From contig JBLNCE010000207.1 in assembly GCA_050260415.1 (NCBI GenBank), forward strand, positions 1 through 37,185: DNA of 37,185 nucleotides. The letters are read 5' to 3'. A model generated the notes under the pieces. That model was not told the origin of the DNA. It saw nothing but the letters and a program-made list of their open reading frames with translations, and made no database searches. The position numbers and the translations under genes are program-made. Position 1 is the stretch's first letter; each line of letters starts with the position of its first letter. This DNA comes from JBLNCE01 sp050260415 (GTDB lineage: Bacteria; Bacillota; UBA4882; JAAYXC01). Shown here piece after piece: positions 22,372 through 30,569 of the stretch.

Positions 22372-22427
22372 GGGATTACCCTGGTCCGATCGTGGATCTG
22401 AAATCTTGATTCCCTCCTCACGACGCT

Positions 22428-22443
22428 ACTGGTATATACCAGT
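22428..22443. promoter_or_regulatory. Perfect palindromic GntR/UTRA operator in front of agaS
   Basis: ACTGGTATATACCAGT is an exact 16-bp palindrome matching the DasR/NagR-type TGGTnnnnACCA pattern. Its TATATA centre can serve as the -10 of the minus-strand promoter (TTGCGG about 16 bp upstream), so repressor binding would block RNA polymerase directly. Confidence 0.85.
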
Positions 22444-22491
22444 TAATACATTCGCCGCAAGGGGACAAATTCCTCCATCCTGGGACCGGAC

Positions 22492-22516
22492 AAGAAAAGA
22501 GCCCTTGTGGGGCTCA
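22492..22516 (-). terminator. Terminator after the DUF1540 gene
   Basis: GAGCCC/GGGCTC (22499-22504 and 22510-22515) with a 5-nt loop, then TTTTCTTG on the minus strand. The hairpin overlaps the stop codon of the DUF1540 gene. Confidence 0.78.
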
Positions 22517-22720
22517 GCTCTTCTTGCCGTATCCGGCTCTGGGTTTAAAGGTCTCACACATTGTCTGGGCGGAGGTTTCGGCCTCCACCTCCCCCATGGT
22601 GCCTATCTCCATGTCGTAATCTTGAGGCTTGTTGTTCCTCACCATGATCTCATCCGCCTCGCAGACATTGCCCCTCCCCCAGTAGGAACAGGAATCCACG
22701 CTGCATTTGATCTCAGCCAC
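22514..22720 (-). CDS. DUF1540 small cysteine-rich protein
   Basis: A 68-residue protein with C6-x4-C11, C20 and C55 in the DUF1540 pattern: IKCSVDSCSYWGRGNVCEADEIMV and later TMCETFKP. The conserved cysteines suggest a metal site, and function is unknown; the family is found in spore-forming Bacillota. The start is GTG with an unusually good GGAGGTGAT 7-8 nt upstream. A much longer reading frame runs through this start into the methyltransferase region, but only this C-terminal part is coding. It follows the methyltransferase gene by 4 nt. Confidence 0.85.
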   Translation of the reverse strand: MAEIKCSVDSCSYWGRGNVCEADEIMVRNNKPQDYDMEIGTMGEVEAETSAQTMCETFKPRAGYGKKS

Positions 22721-22724
22721 GGTA

Positions 22725-23705
22725 TCACCTCCGACCCATAGTCTTTCCTCCGGAAGGCCATAGATATGCTGCCACCGCAAGATCGTGCGCGCGCCAGGGA
22801 GGCAGATAGGTCTCGAAGGCGGCAACGCCGTAACCGGCCTCGGTGAGCTTTCGCGCGCAACTGGCGACGAGCGCCAGGGCGTCAAGGCGTCGTGCGACGT
22901 CCGGTAAGGGTTCGATCTCGGGCGGGACCGCCCATATCCGCGCGGCCATACCCAGAGGCGCGCAGCACGGCACGAGCGCCACGCTCCTCGCCCCGCAAGC
23001 CAAAGCCACCGCCAGCGTGTCCAGGCTGGCCTCGCCGCAGACGTGCACCGCCAGGAGCAGGTCGGGGCTGTAAGCCGGCATGAAATCTCGGATGGCGGAG
23101 ACACGACCGGCGAGCGGCAGACCGAGGGATTCCGCCAGTGCGCGCGCGGCCGCGATGGCTTCTGAAGACGTATCGACCACCTCCAGGCGCGCGGAACGTC
23201 CCGCCCGGGCCAGGGATGTAAGGAGCGCGAGACCAAGAGGCGCTCTGCCAGCGCCCATTTCCAGGATCTTGAGGGGCGTGCCCGGACCGATGAGATCCAA
23301 TAGCCGTGCGACGAACTTAGCCGCGTACAGAGACCGCTGCGCATGCTCGCGCACCGCTCCTGGCGCGCGCCCGGCGGCGAGGATCTTTGCCAGGCTGCGC
23401 CGGTCCACACTTTTGGGGAACGGCTCCCGCCGGTATGTATCACCGTGCCCATCCACGCTGCGGGCATGGATCAGTAGTTCGCCAGCGGCCCAACGCACCT
23501 CGGTCACCCGTCCCGGGCATTCACCGCGCAGCACGAGGCATGGATCCCGCTTGAGCAGTTCGAGAAGGGCCTCAAGTGCCTCGACGTCCGTCCCGTGCGG
23601 CAATGCGGACCCTGGTCCGCCGTGGCCGTCAGCTAAACACCAGCGTGTTTCCCCCGCCGCCAGCAGGGCGGCAAGAGCTTCCCTGGCTCCGTCCAATACT
23701 ATCAC
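22725..23705 (-). CDS. SAM-dependent methyltransferase (Methyltransf_32-like)
   Basis: A 326-residue protein with a Rossmann methyltransferase core: motif I LKILEMGAGRAPLGLALL (about residues 145-162), an acidic strand end ARLEVVDTSSEAIA, then LLLAVHVCGEASLDTLAVALACGARSVALVPCC. The HxCG and VPCC motifs are typical of the Methyltransf_32 group; its substrates are not known to me. The N-terminal 110 residues carry a conserved KSVDRRSLAKILAAGRAPGAVREHAQRSLYAAKFV linker. The start is GTG with AAAGG just upstream. It lies between a terminator (23728-23755) and the DUF1540 gene, so probably has its own promoter. Confidence 0.8.
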   Translation of the reverse strand: MIVLDGAREALAALLAAGETRWCLADGHGGPGSALPHGTDVEALEALLELLKRDPCLVLRGECPGRVTEVRWAAGELLIHARSVDGHGDTYRREPFPKSVDRRSLAKILAAGRAPGAVREHAQRSLYAAKFVARLLDLIGPGTPLKILEMGAGRAPLGLALLTSLARAGRSARLEVVDTSSEAIAAARALAESLGLPLAGRVSAIRDFMPAYSPDLLLAVHVCGEASLDTLAVALACGARSVALVPCCAPLGMAARIWAVPPEIEPLPDVARRLDALALVASCARKLTEAGYGVAAFETYLPPWRAHDLAVAAYLWPSGGKTMGRR

Positions 23706-23727
23706 CTTTCGCCTTTTGAAGCGCTAA

Positions 23728-23755
23728 ACAAAGCAGGCGGCATGCGCCACCTGCT
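23728..23755 (-). terminator. Terminator of the EF-G-like gene
   Basis: AGCAGG...GGC and GCC...CCTGCT form the stem (23732-23755), followed on the minus strand by TTGTTT. It starts 25 nt after the gene's stop. Confidence 0.78.
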
Positions 23756-23779
23756 CTCGCAGCAAATACGAGGCGTTGC

Positions 23780-25852
23780 TCAATCCTCGGCGTTCTTCTT
23801 GTTCTCCGCGATGATGGCCTCCGCGAGGTTGGCCGGAACTTCCTCGTAATGGTCAAAGGTCATGCGGAAGGAGCCTCTGCCCTGGGTCATCGATCTAAGG
23901 TCGATCGCATAGCGGAACACTTCCGCCTGCGGCGCCTGGGCCTTGACCATCTGCAGGCCGTTGCCGGTCGGCTCCATACCCAGAACCCGGCCGCGTTTCT
24001 TGGTGATGTCCCCGATGACGTCGCCCATGTACTGATCGGGCACAACGATCTCCATGTTGACCACGGGTTCGAGCAATACGGGGCGCGCGTCCATGAAAGC
24101 CTTCTTGAAACCGAGTGAAGCGGCGATCTTGAAGGCCATCTCCGAGGAATCCACGCTGTGGTACGAACCATCGTACAGGGTAGCCCTGATGTCGACCACC
24201 GGATAACCCGCGAGCGGCCCCTCCTCCATGCTCTCCCGAAGGCCCTTTTCGACCGCGGGTATATACTGCCGGGGCACCGCGCCGCCGAAGATCTTGTCCA
24301 CGAACTCGAACTCGCCGCCGGGTAATGCCTCGAGTTCGAGCCAGACATGGCCGTACTGGCCCCTGCCGCCGCTTTGTTTCTTGTGTTTTCCCTCAGCTTT
24401 GGCGGAACCCCTGATTGTTTCCTTGTACGGGATCTTCGGTGTCTTCAGGTTGACCTCGACCCCGAACTTCTTGTGCAGCTTGCTCATGATGACCTCGAGA
24501 TGAAGATCGCCCACGCCCGAGACAAGGATTTCCTTGGTGGTCGTATCCCTGGAAGTTGTGAAAGTCGGGTCTTCCTCCATGAGCCTGGTCAAACCGCCGC
24601 CGATCTTATCCTCGTCTCCTTTGGCCTTCGGTTCGACGGCCAAGGTCAGGTTGGGCTTCGGAAAATCGATGCCGGGCAGGACGATCGGTTTGTCTTTGTC
24701 GCACAGGGTATCGCCGGTCCCGGTCTCGGCCAGTTTTGCCACGGCGCCCAGATCGCCGGCGGGTATCTCTTGGACGGCTTCCTGGTTTTTGCCTCTGATG
24801 AGAAAGACCTGTCCGACGCGTTCCGTCTTGCCCTTACTGGCGTTGAATACCGAACTGTCGCTCTTGAGAGCGCCGGCATAGACGCGGAAGAGGGTCAGCT
24901 TGCCGACGAAGGGGTCGGCCATGGTTTTCCAGACGAAAGCGGCAAAGGGCTCGCTCTCCTGGATCTTGCGCGCCGCTTCCTCGCCGGCTGGAGTCCGTCC
25001 CGTCACCGATCCAACCTCCGCGGGCGAGGGGAAACAGTCGATCACGCCCGCCAGCAACGGCTCGATGCCGATCATCTTGACGGCGGAACCACAGAATACG
25101 GGAATGAGCTTGCCCGTCGCGGTCGCAAGATGAATACCCCGCAGGATCTCTTCCTCGGTCAGCGCCGTGCCTTCAAGGTACTTTGCGGTCAGCTCGTCAT
25201 CGGTCTCGGCCGCGGCCTCGGTAACCATCTCCCGGTATTGGCCCGCCAGGGCGGCTAACTCGGACGGCACTGAACCGGCCGCTTCCTTGCCGCCGGTGAC
25301 TGAATAGGCCTTGTTGCGCACCACATCGACAACGCCCGCGAACTTCTCGGCGCTGCCGATGGGAAGCTGGAGCGGCACCACGCGATTGCCGAAACGTGAG
25401 CGCAGCAAGGAAAGGACCTTTTCAAAATTGGCGTTCTCCCGGTCCATCTTGTTAACGAAGAATGCGCGCGGCAGCGCTCTTTCATCCGCGTATTCCCAGG
25501 CCTTTTCCACGCCGACTTCAAGCCCTGACACGGCGCAGACGACCATCAGCGCGCCGTCCGCCACGCGCAACGCGCCCTTGACTTCACCGACAAAATCAAA
25601 GAATCCCGGAGTATCCAAGAGATTGATCTTGTGATCCTTGAATTCGACCGCGGCCAGGGCCGCGCTTACCGATATCTTCCGTTTGACTTCCTCCGGGTCG
25701 TAGTCCATCACGGTGGTGCCGTCCTCGACACGACCCAGCCGGTCCACGGTCTTGGTCGCAAAGAGCATCGCCTCGGCGAGGGATGTCTTCCCGCAGCCGC
25801 CATGGCCGACCAGGGCGATGTTACGCAGTCTGTCCACAGCATATTTCTTCAA
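23780..25852 (-). CDS. EF-G-like translational GTPase (EF-G paralogue)
   Basis: A 690-residue GTPase with the full EF-G domain order. P-loop is GHGGCGKTS (16-24), switch II is DTPGF (80-84) and the specificity loop NKMD (134-137). Domains II-III follow (about 290-470), and domains IV-V carry RGSAKAEGKHKKQSGGRGQYGHVW and GDVIGDITKKRGRVLGMEP. In true EF-G the residue after DTPG is the catalytic histidine; here it is Phe (F84), as in the DTPGY/F EF-G-like clade, so this is a paralogue and not the main fusA. Such paralogues are reported or suspected in ribosome-associated roles other than elongation. The start is TTG at 25852 with GAGGAGG about 8 nt upstream. Confidence 0.92.
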   Translation of the reverse strand: MKKYAVDRLRNIALVGHGGCGKTSLAEAMLFATKTVDRLGRVEDGTTVMDYDPEEVKRKISVSAALAAVEFKDHKINLLDTPGFFDFVGEVKGALRVADGALMVVCAVSGLEVGVEKAWEYADERALPRAFFVNKMDRENANFEKVLSLLRSRFGNRVVPLQLPIGSAEKFAGVVDVVRNKAYSVTGGKEAAGSVPSELAALAGQYREMVTEAAAETDDELTAKYLEGTALTEEEILRGIHLATATGKLIPVFCGSAVKMIGIEPLLAGVIDCFPSPAEVGSVTGRTPAGEEAARKIQESEPFAAFVWKTMADPFVGKLTLFRVYAGALKSDSSVFNASKGKTERVGQVFLIRGKNQEAVQEIPAGDLGAVAKLAETGTGDTLCDKDKPIVLPGIDFPKPNLTLAVEPKAKGDEDKIGGGLTRLMEEDPTFTTSRDTTTKEILVSGVGDLHLEVIMSKLHKKFGVEVNLKTPKIPYKETIRGSAKAEGKHKKQSGGRGQYGHVWLELEALPGGEFEFVDKIFGGAVPRQYIPAVEKGLRESMEEGPLAGYPVVDIRATLYDGSYHSVDSSEMAFKIAASLGFKKAFMDARPVLLEPVVNMEIVVPDQYMGDVIGDITKKRGRVLGMEPTGNGLQMVKAQAPQAEVFRYAIDLRSMTQGRGSFRMTFDHYEEVPANLAEAIIAENKKNAED

Positions 25853-26287
25853 AGATGTTTCCTCCTCGGACTTGGTATGACAGCGAAAAAGGCACAATGC
25901 ATTCCTATTCTATTGACCGCTCGATTCTCCTGCCGATGGCGCGAAATAATCGTGGCCTTCCAAGAGCGGGCGCGCAAAACGATGTGAAAAACCCAAGACA
26001 AACCCTCGGCCGAGAGAGATTAATCTGCCCGTAAAGGGTAATATTAGACCGGGAGAAGGTGCGGGCGGACGAAGATCGCCGCCGCCCCGCCGCGTGGGGC
26101 GGAGACGGGTGGATGCGGTCGGGCAAAGGCACGGCTACGGACTTGGGTCTATTCCAGTACCGCCTCCGTGCCGGCGCGAAGGTCCGTTTCGATCGGGCCG
26201 GGTCAAGATCGGAGAGCGCCCCGGAAGCTTTCCGGTCGGGCAAAGGTCGCGAACGCGGCCGGCGCGAAGCTCGCCACCTTCCCCACG
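25853..26287. other. 435-bp gene-free stretch with two pairs of direct repeats
   Basis: No convincing gene is seen. CGGTCGGGCAAAGG occurs at 26116-26129 and 26233-26246, and GCCGGCGCGAAG at 26170-26181 and 26258-26269, so two related blocks share the same two words at different spacing. A weak TAGAAT box on the minus strand near 25909-25914 may be part of the EF-G-like promoter. In many Clostridia a ruvC gene sits next to bofC; no RuvC-like frame is present here. Confidence 0.5.
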
Positions 26288-26800
26288 TTATGCATCGGTC
26301 AATGCCGCCAGGCCTTCCAGGAGTTGCAGGCGTTCTTTGTCGCCGCTAAAGGCAATGCCCCGCTTTAGGTCGGCCATTTCCCGTTGGGGCAGCGCTTCCG
26401 CGGGGATACCCGTAATCTCGACCGGTTCGCCGCGATGGGCCGGGGTGCCCGAGAAAACCGCCACAAATCCATCGCTGATCCCCAGGAACCGAGAGCGCTT
26501 GCATGAGGGACACAGCTCCCGGATTTCGTACGCCAAATGTAGCTCACGTCGATCGGCGCTCACGATGCGCCAGTCCCCGAACCTTGCTCCGGTAATGTCG
26601 CCGGCCAGCCGGTCCAGCATCGAAGGATTAGGGTTGGCGCCGAGTCGCTTGTGCCCGCAGACGGTGTAGATATTGGTCACGACGGTGGCGCGCTGGGGTC
26701 GCCGCGGCGCGGTATACCGAAGCGCGATTATTATACCGGCCACCAGTAAAGCGATGGCAAAGCCCGACAACGCGAGGGTTAAGCGAAGGCGAACACTCAT
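26288..26800 (-). CDS. BofC C-terminal-domain-like membrane-anchored protein
   Basis: A 170-residue protein with one N-terminal transmembrane helix (about 8-28) and an exported part. The pattern IYTVCGHKR, YEIRELCPSCKRSRFLGISDGFVAVFSG, GEPVEITGIPAEALPQREMADLKRGIAFSGDKERLQLLEGL resembles the BofC_C domain found in Clostridia next to yebC/pmpR and the ruv genes. BofC in Bacillus regulates SpoIVB proteolysis during sporulation; whether this relative does the same is unknown. The CGH and CPSC cysteines may form a disulfide or metal site. GGGAGGG lies 6 nt upstream of the ATG. Downstream of it there is no further gene. Confidence 0.75.
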   Translation of the reverse strand: MSVRLRLTLALSGFAIALLVAGIIIALRYTAPRRPQRATVVTNIYTVCGHKRLGANPNPSMLDRLAGDITGARFGDWRIVSADRRELHLAYEIRELCPSCKRSRFLGISDGFVAVFSGTPAHRGEPVEITGIPAEALPQREMADLKRGIAFSGDKERLQLLEGLAALTDA

Positions 26801-26909
26801 TGGCTTCCCTCCCGGTATTGGCCATATCTTCCCCGGGTTGGGAAGAACTTATGTTCAGCATTTCCTCACGCCCCGCGCGCTTTAGGCCGTTACTTTTTTC
26901 ACAACCCTT

Positions 26910-27641
26910 CTAATCAACCAGGTTATAGTTGCCGTATACGTTTTGTACGTCCTCGTTCTCATCCAAGGCCTCACAGAGCCGGACCAATTGTTCCGCCTCG
27001 CGCCCGCCGACGTCGACCGTGTTCTTAGGCACCATCGCGATTTCCGCCTCCACCAGCGGGACTTTATGCATCTCCAGGTGGTTGCGGACGGGCTCAAACT
27101 CATTCGGCGCCGTAATTACGACAAAGGCTTCACCGTCGCGGCGCAAGTCCTCGGCGCCCGCCTCCATGGCCAGGGAAAGAAGCTCCTCCTCGCTGCGTTT
27201 GTTTTCCTCGGGATCGACGGTCAGAATACCCTTGGCTTCAAACATCCACGAGACGCACCCCGACTCCCCAAGGCTGCCTCCGTGTTTCGAGAAGCAATAC
27301 CGCATCTCGCTGGCGCTGCGATTGCGGTTGTCGGTCAGGACGGTGACCAGGAGCGCCGCACCGCCGGGTCCGTATCCCTCATACGTAATCTCCTCGAAGT
27401 TGGCTCCCTCGCCCCCGCCGATTCCACGCTTGATGGCGCGCTGGATATTATCGTTGGGCATGTTTACCTCGCGCGCCTTTTGCACGGCCAAACGCAGGCG
27501 GAAGTTGTTTTCTGGATCGCCGCCTCCCTGCCGCGCGGCGACGATGATTTCCCGCGTCACTTTCGTGAATGCCTGCGCCCTCTGCGAGTCGGATTTCTCT
27601 TTACGATGCTTGATATTGGCCCATTTGGAGTGTCCCGACAT
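26910..27641 (-). CDS. YebC/PmpR-family protein
   Basis: A 243-residue protein beginning MSGHSKWANIKHRKEKSDSQRAQAFTK, the YebC/PmpR signature, followed by MPNDNIQRAIKRGIGG and YEGYGPGGAALLVTVLTDNRNRSASEMRY. Acidic patches end the protein (ALDENEDVQNVYGNYNLVD). Members are reported as transcriptional regulators or, more recently, translation factors that help at polyproline stalls. ATG at 27641 is chosen by homology and by GGGAGGGG upstream; the frame is open further upstream with no ribosome binding site. The bofC-like gene follows by 109 nt. Confidence 0.94.
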   Translation of the reverse strand: MSGHSKWANIKHRKEKSDSQRAQAFTKVTREIIVAARQGGGDPENNFRLRLAVQKAREVNMPNDNIQRAIKRGIGGGEGANFEEITYEGYGPGGAALLVTVLTDNRNRSASEMRYCFSKHGGSLGESGCVSWMFEAKGILTVDPEENKRSEEELLSLAMEAGAEDLRRDGEAFVVITAPNEFEPVRNHLEMHKVPLVEAEIAMVPKNTVDVGGREAEQLVRLCEALDENEDVQNVYGNYNLVD

Positions 27642-27758
27642 CCTGACCCCTCCCGATCTGATGATATGATGCATAGCGGTTGCCAATATGCCGAAGGGCC
27701 GTACAAAAGCATTCGTCATCCCATGGGGGTAATCCTTTTGCCTCGCGTCCGGCGTCGA

Positions 27759-28448
27759 TCAGCCGCCGGGGGGGCGGAAGGGAGAGACGAGTTCGAGTTC
27801 GCGCATCTTGCGGAGGAGCAGGAGCATGGTCATCCCCACGAGCAGGAAGGAGAACAACGCGGAGAGACCGACGGCCCAGAAGAGGATGAGATCGTACGTG
27901 CCATGGAGCGCGACCGCGATGAGATAGCCGTAGAGAATGAGCGCCTGTCTGCCGCTGAACCTGGACACGGTCAGAAAATAACCGAGCCAACCCGTAAAAG
28001 AGGCGTGCGCCAAGGAGGTGACCGCGGCGCGAAAGAGACCGACCGCGGGGCCGTGTCCGGCGGCGTAGAGCAGGTTTTCGAGGGCGGCGAAACCAAGGCC
28101 GACGGTAACGCCATAGACGACGCCGTCCAACGGCTCGTCAAACTCCGCCAAGCGGTGCACGGTGAAGAAAAGAACGGCCAATTTAGCAGCCTCTTCTACT
28201 CCGCCTACCAAGATATACGATAACAAGGTCAAGCGTGCCAGATTGTGTTCGCGTAGACCGGCGATCAGGTCGCCGCGCCAAGGCGATTCCACCCATAAAG
28301 CGGGCAGAACGGACAGCATGCCGAGGCCGAATAATGATAGTAGGAGCCATTTCGGTTCAGGCTCGAAAGCATCCTGGCGGTAGAAGAACCAGAGCCAAAG
28401 GAGGCCGGGAAGAATGGAAACCAAGGCAACCTGCCAGAGAGGGTACAC
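27759..28448 (-). CDS. PrsW-family intramembrane metalloprotease
   Basis: A 229-residue protein with about eight hydrophobic segments and the PrsW ligand set. It has GGVEEAAKLAVL (E85, E86), FDEPLDGVVYGVTVGLGFAALENLLY (D108, E124, N125), SLAHASFTGWLGYF (H148) and ALHGTYD (H182, D186). PrsW in Bacillus cleaves the anti-sigma factor RsiW; the substrate here is unknown. An active site appears complete. The start is GTG at 28448 with a GGGTGGGATT upstream. It is 45 nt downstream of the pgsA-type gene on the same strand. Confidence 0.92.
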   Translation of the reverse strand: MYPLWQVALVSILPGLLWLWFFYRQDAFEPEPKWLLLSLFGLGMLSVLPALWVESPWRGDLIAGLREHNLARLTLLSYILVGGVEEAAKLAVLFFTVHRLAEFDEPLDGVVYGVTVGLGFAALENLLYAAGHGPAVGLFRAAVTSLAHASFTGWLGYFLTVSRFSGRQALILYGYLIAVALHGTYDLILFWAVGLSALFSFLLVGMTMLLLLRKMRELELVSPFRPPGG

Positions 28449-28493
28449 AATCCCACCCTTTCCAAATCGCGCAACAGTGATGTGTAGTAGGTA

Positions 28494-29009
28494 TTATGCT
28501 CCTTTGGCGCGTTCCTCGTGCAGACCGATACGCAGATAGGAAAGGGCGGCCGCGATTCCAATCACGAGGCCCGCCAAAACGACCCACCACCCCGCGCGGA
28601 CGCCCCGCCACAATAGAAACAGTCCCGCGAAGGTCACGGCGGTGGACGTCTTCCCATAACGGTTGCTCTTGATGGGCGCGCCCAGGCGGACAAAGAATAC
28701 CGCCGCTCCGGAGACCACGGCCAGTTCCTTGAGCAGATACACCCAGACCAGCCAGGCAGGCAACCTGCCGATGAGGGCGCTGCCAAGCAAGGCGGCGCCG
28801 ATTACCATCTTGTCCGCGATCGGATCGAGCACGATCCCGAGCCGGGACACCTTGCCCGTGGACCGGGCCACCCATCCGTCCAAGACATCGGTCACTGCCG
28901 CCCCCGCCAAGAGGGCCAGGACCACGAGGTCCTGGCCCGTCAGGATTGCGTATACCACGCCGGGGGCCAGCACGAGACGGAGGATGCTAAGCGCATTTGC
29001 CAACGTCAC
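28494..29009 (-). CDS. pgsA: CDP-diacylglycerol-glycerol-3-phosphate phosphatidyltransferase (PgsA-like)
   Basis: CDP-alcohol phosphatidyltransferase of 171 residues with the signature D41-x2-D44-G45-x2-A48-R49-x8-G58-x3-D62-x3-D66 (TDVLDGWVARSTGKVSRLGIVLDPIADK). It probably makes phosphatidylglycerol phosphate in the membrane. About five hydrophobic helices are seen. The start is GTG overlapping the stop of the trpB2 gene by one base (TAGTG), so the two are coupled. Substrate specificity among CDP-alcohol transferases cannot be fixed by motif alone, but PgsA is the commonest match at this size. Confidence 0.88.
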   Translation of the reverse strand: MTLANALSILRLVLAPGVVYAILTGQDLVVLALLAGAAVTDVLDGWVARSTGKVSRLGIVLDPIADKMVIGAALLGSALIGRLPAWLVWVYLLKELAVVSGAAVFFVRLGAPIKSNRYGKTSTAVTFAGLFLLWRGVRAGWWVVLAGLVIGIAAALSYLRIGLHEERAKGA

Positions 29010-30373
29010 TAACTCTCCGCCACCTTGGGCAATTCCTCCAAGGCCTTCGCGACGAGTTCCGTGGGATGGTCGTAGTCCCGGAGCTTGCCTTGGAGATAAT
29101 CGTCGTATGCCGAAAGGTCGAAATGACCATGGCCGCTGAGATTGAAAACGATCGTCTTTGCCTCGCCCGCTTCCCGGCAGCGTAACGCCTCATCGATCGC
29201 GGTTCTGATGGCGTGCGCGGATTCGGGCGCCGGCAGAATCCCTTCCGACTTGGCGAAGATTACCGCCGCTTCAAAGACGGCCACTTGGGGGCAGGCCACC
29301 GCTTCGATCAACCCGTCGTGGTAGAGCTGGCTCACCAGGGGTGAATCGCCGTGATATCTGAGTCCCCCGGCATGAATGCCCGCGGGCACGAATCCGTGTC
29401 CGAGCGTGTACATCTTGGCCACCGGGGCCAACCGGGCGGTATCGCCGTAATCGTAAGCAAAGACGCCGCGTGTGAGCGTGGGGCAGGCCGCCGGTTCCAC
29501 CGCAATCACCCGGACTTTGTCTCCGGCGAACTTGTCGGCCAGGAACGGAAACGCCAGCCCGCCGAAGTTGCTGCCGCCACCGCAGCAGGCGATCACGATA
29601 TCCGCGTGGGCCTTTACCAGCGCGAGCTGCGCCTTGACCTCCAGGCCGATCACGGTCTGGTGCAGGAGCACATGGTTGAGCACGCTGCCCAATGCGTAAT
29701 TGGTATCCGCATGGCTGGCGGCATCCTCGACCGCCTCGCTGATCGCGATCCCGAGGCTCCCCGGCGAATCCGGATCAGTCTCGAGGACCCTGCGTCCCGC
29801 CTGGGTCCTTTGACTGGGACTGGAGATGACATCCGCGCCAAAGACGCGCATAAGAGAACGCCGGTAAGGCTTCTGATCGTAGCTGACCCTGACCATGTAC
29901 ACCGTGCATTCCAGGCCGAAGTTGTTGCAGGCTTGGCTGAGAGCGCTGCCCCATTGGCCGGCGCCGGTCTCGGTGGCCAGGCGCTTGATTCCCGCCGCCT
30001 TGTTGTAATAAGCCTGAGGCACCGCCGTATTTGGTTTGTGGCTGCCGGCCGGACTCGCCCCTTCGTATTTGTAATAGATCCGGGCCGGCGTGCCAAGGAC
30101 TTTTTCGAGGCGCCGGGCCCTCACCAACGGCGTGGGGCGCCAGATGCGATAAACCTCGCGCACCTCGTCGGGGATCGGAATCCAGCGTTCGGTGGAAACC
30201 TCCTGCAAGATCAGTTCCATCGGAAAGAGCGGCCGCAGATCGTCCGGGCATAAGGGTCGCAAGGTAGTTGGGTTTAGGCCGGGAGCCAGCGGGTGCGGAA
30301 GGTCGGCCTGGATGTTGTACCATGCCTTGGGGATGTCCTTTTCTCCTAGGAAAATCTTGGTGTCCTCGCTCAT
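29009..30373 (-). CDS. TrpB2-type tryptophan synthase beta-like protein
   Basis: PLP-dependent lyase of 454 residues. The catalytic lysine is K113 in SPAGSHKPNTA, with the phosphate loop CCGGGSNFGG and NTAVPQAYYNKAAGIKRLATETGAGQWGSAL. The N-terminal extension (IFLGEKDIPKAWYNIQADLP) and C-terminal FNLSGHGHFDL are marks of the TrpB2 subgroup, which makes tryptophan from indole and serine without TrpA. No trpA or other trp gene is in this window, so it may salvage free indole. ATG at 30373 with GGGGAG upstream. It overlaps pgsA by one base. Confidence 0.93.
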   Translation of the reverse strand: MSEDTKIFLGEKDIPKAWYNIQADLPHPLAPGLNPTTLRPLCPDDLRPLFPMELILQEVSTERWIPIPDEVREVYRIWRPTPLVRARRLEKVLGTPARIYYKYEGASPAGSHKPNTAVPQAYYNKAAGIKRLATETGAGQWGSALSQACNNFGLECTVYMVRVSYDQKPYRRSLMRVFGADVISSPSQRTQAGRRVLETDPDSPGSLGIAISEAVEDAASHADTNYALGSVLNHVLLHQTVIGLEVKAQLALVKAHADIVIACCGGGSNFGGLAFPFLADKFAGDKVRVIAVEPAACPTLTRGVFAYDYGDTARLAPVAKMYTLGHGFVPAGIHAGGLRYHGDSPLVSQLYHDGLIEAVACPQVAVFEAAVIFAKSEGILPAPESAHAIRTAIDEALRCREAGEAKTIVFNLSGHGHFDLSAYDDYLQGKLRDYDHPTELVAKALEELPKVAES

Positions 30374-30479
30374 CTCTGCATTCTCCCCTCATCTATTCTC
30401 CTTGGGCAAAGCTCTCCTTACCCAAGCTTCCTAAACACCGAACTCTATCTGTCTTCCCGCCAGCGCCATTCGTGCGCGC

Positions 30480-30520
30480 GCGCAGCGAAGCGGTGCTCGT
30501 ACTCGTACTCGTGACGCCGG
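30480..30520. repeat. CTCGTA tandem word repeat downstream of guaB
   Basis: GCTCGTACTCGTACTCGTGA at about 30495-30514 is a short imperfect tandem of a 6-bp word, preceded by GCGCGCGCGCAGCG. It is non-coding. The 195-bp gap between guaB and trpB2 shows no clear terminator. Confidence 0.5.
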
Positions 30521-30569
30521 TAAACGTCAACAGGATCAACCAACCCGATCGTAACGGAGCGGGTGTGCC

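Noticed and set aside
22721..23467. Extension of the DUF1540 frame far upstream
   Set aside because: The upstream part is a second frame within the methyltransferase gene. The GTG at 22720 with an ideal ribosome binding site marks the true start.
25905..26243. Minus-strand frame in the gap before the EF-G-like gene, considered as ruvC
   Set aside because: No RuvC motif, highly basic composition, no ribosome binding site.
26943..28223. A 426-codon open frame on the plus strand
   Set aside because: It lies antisense to yebC and prsW, which have strong family motifs. Long antisense frames are expected in GC-rich DNA.
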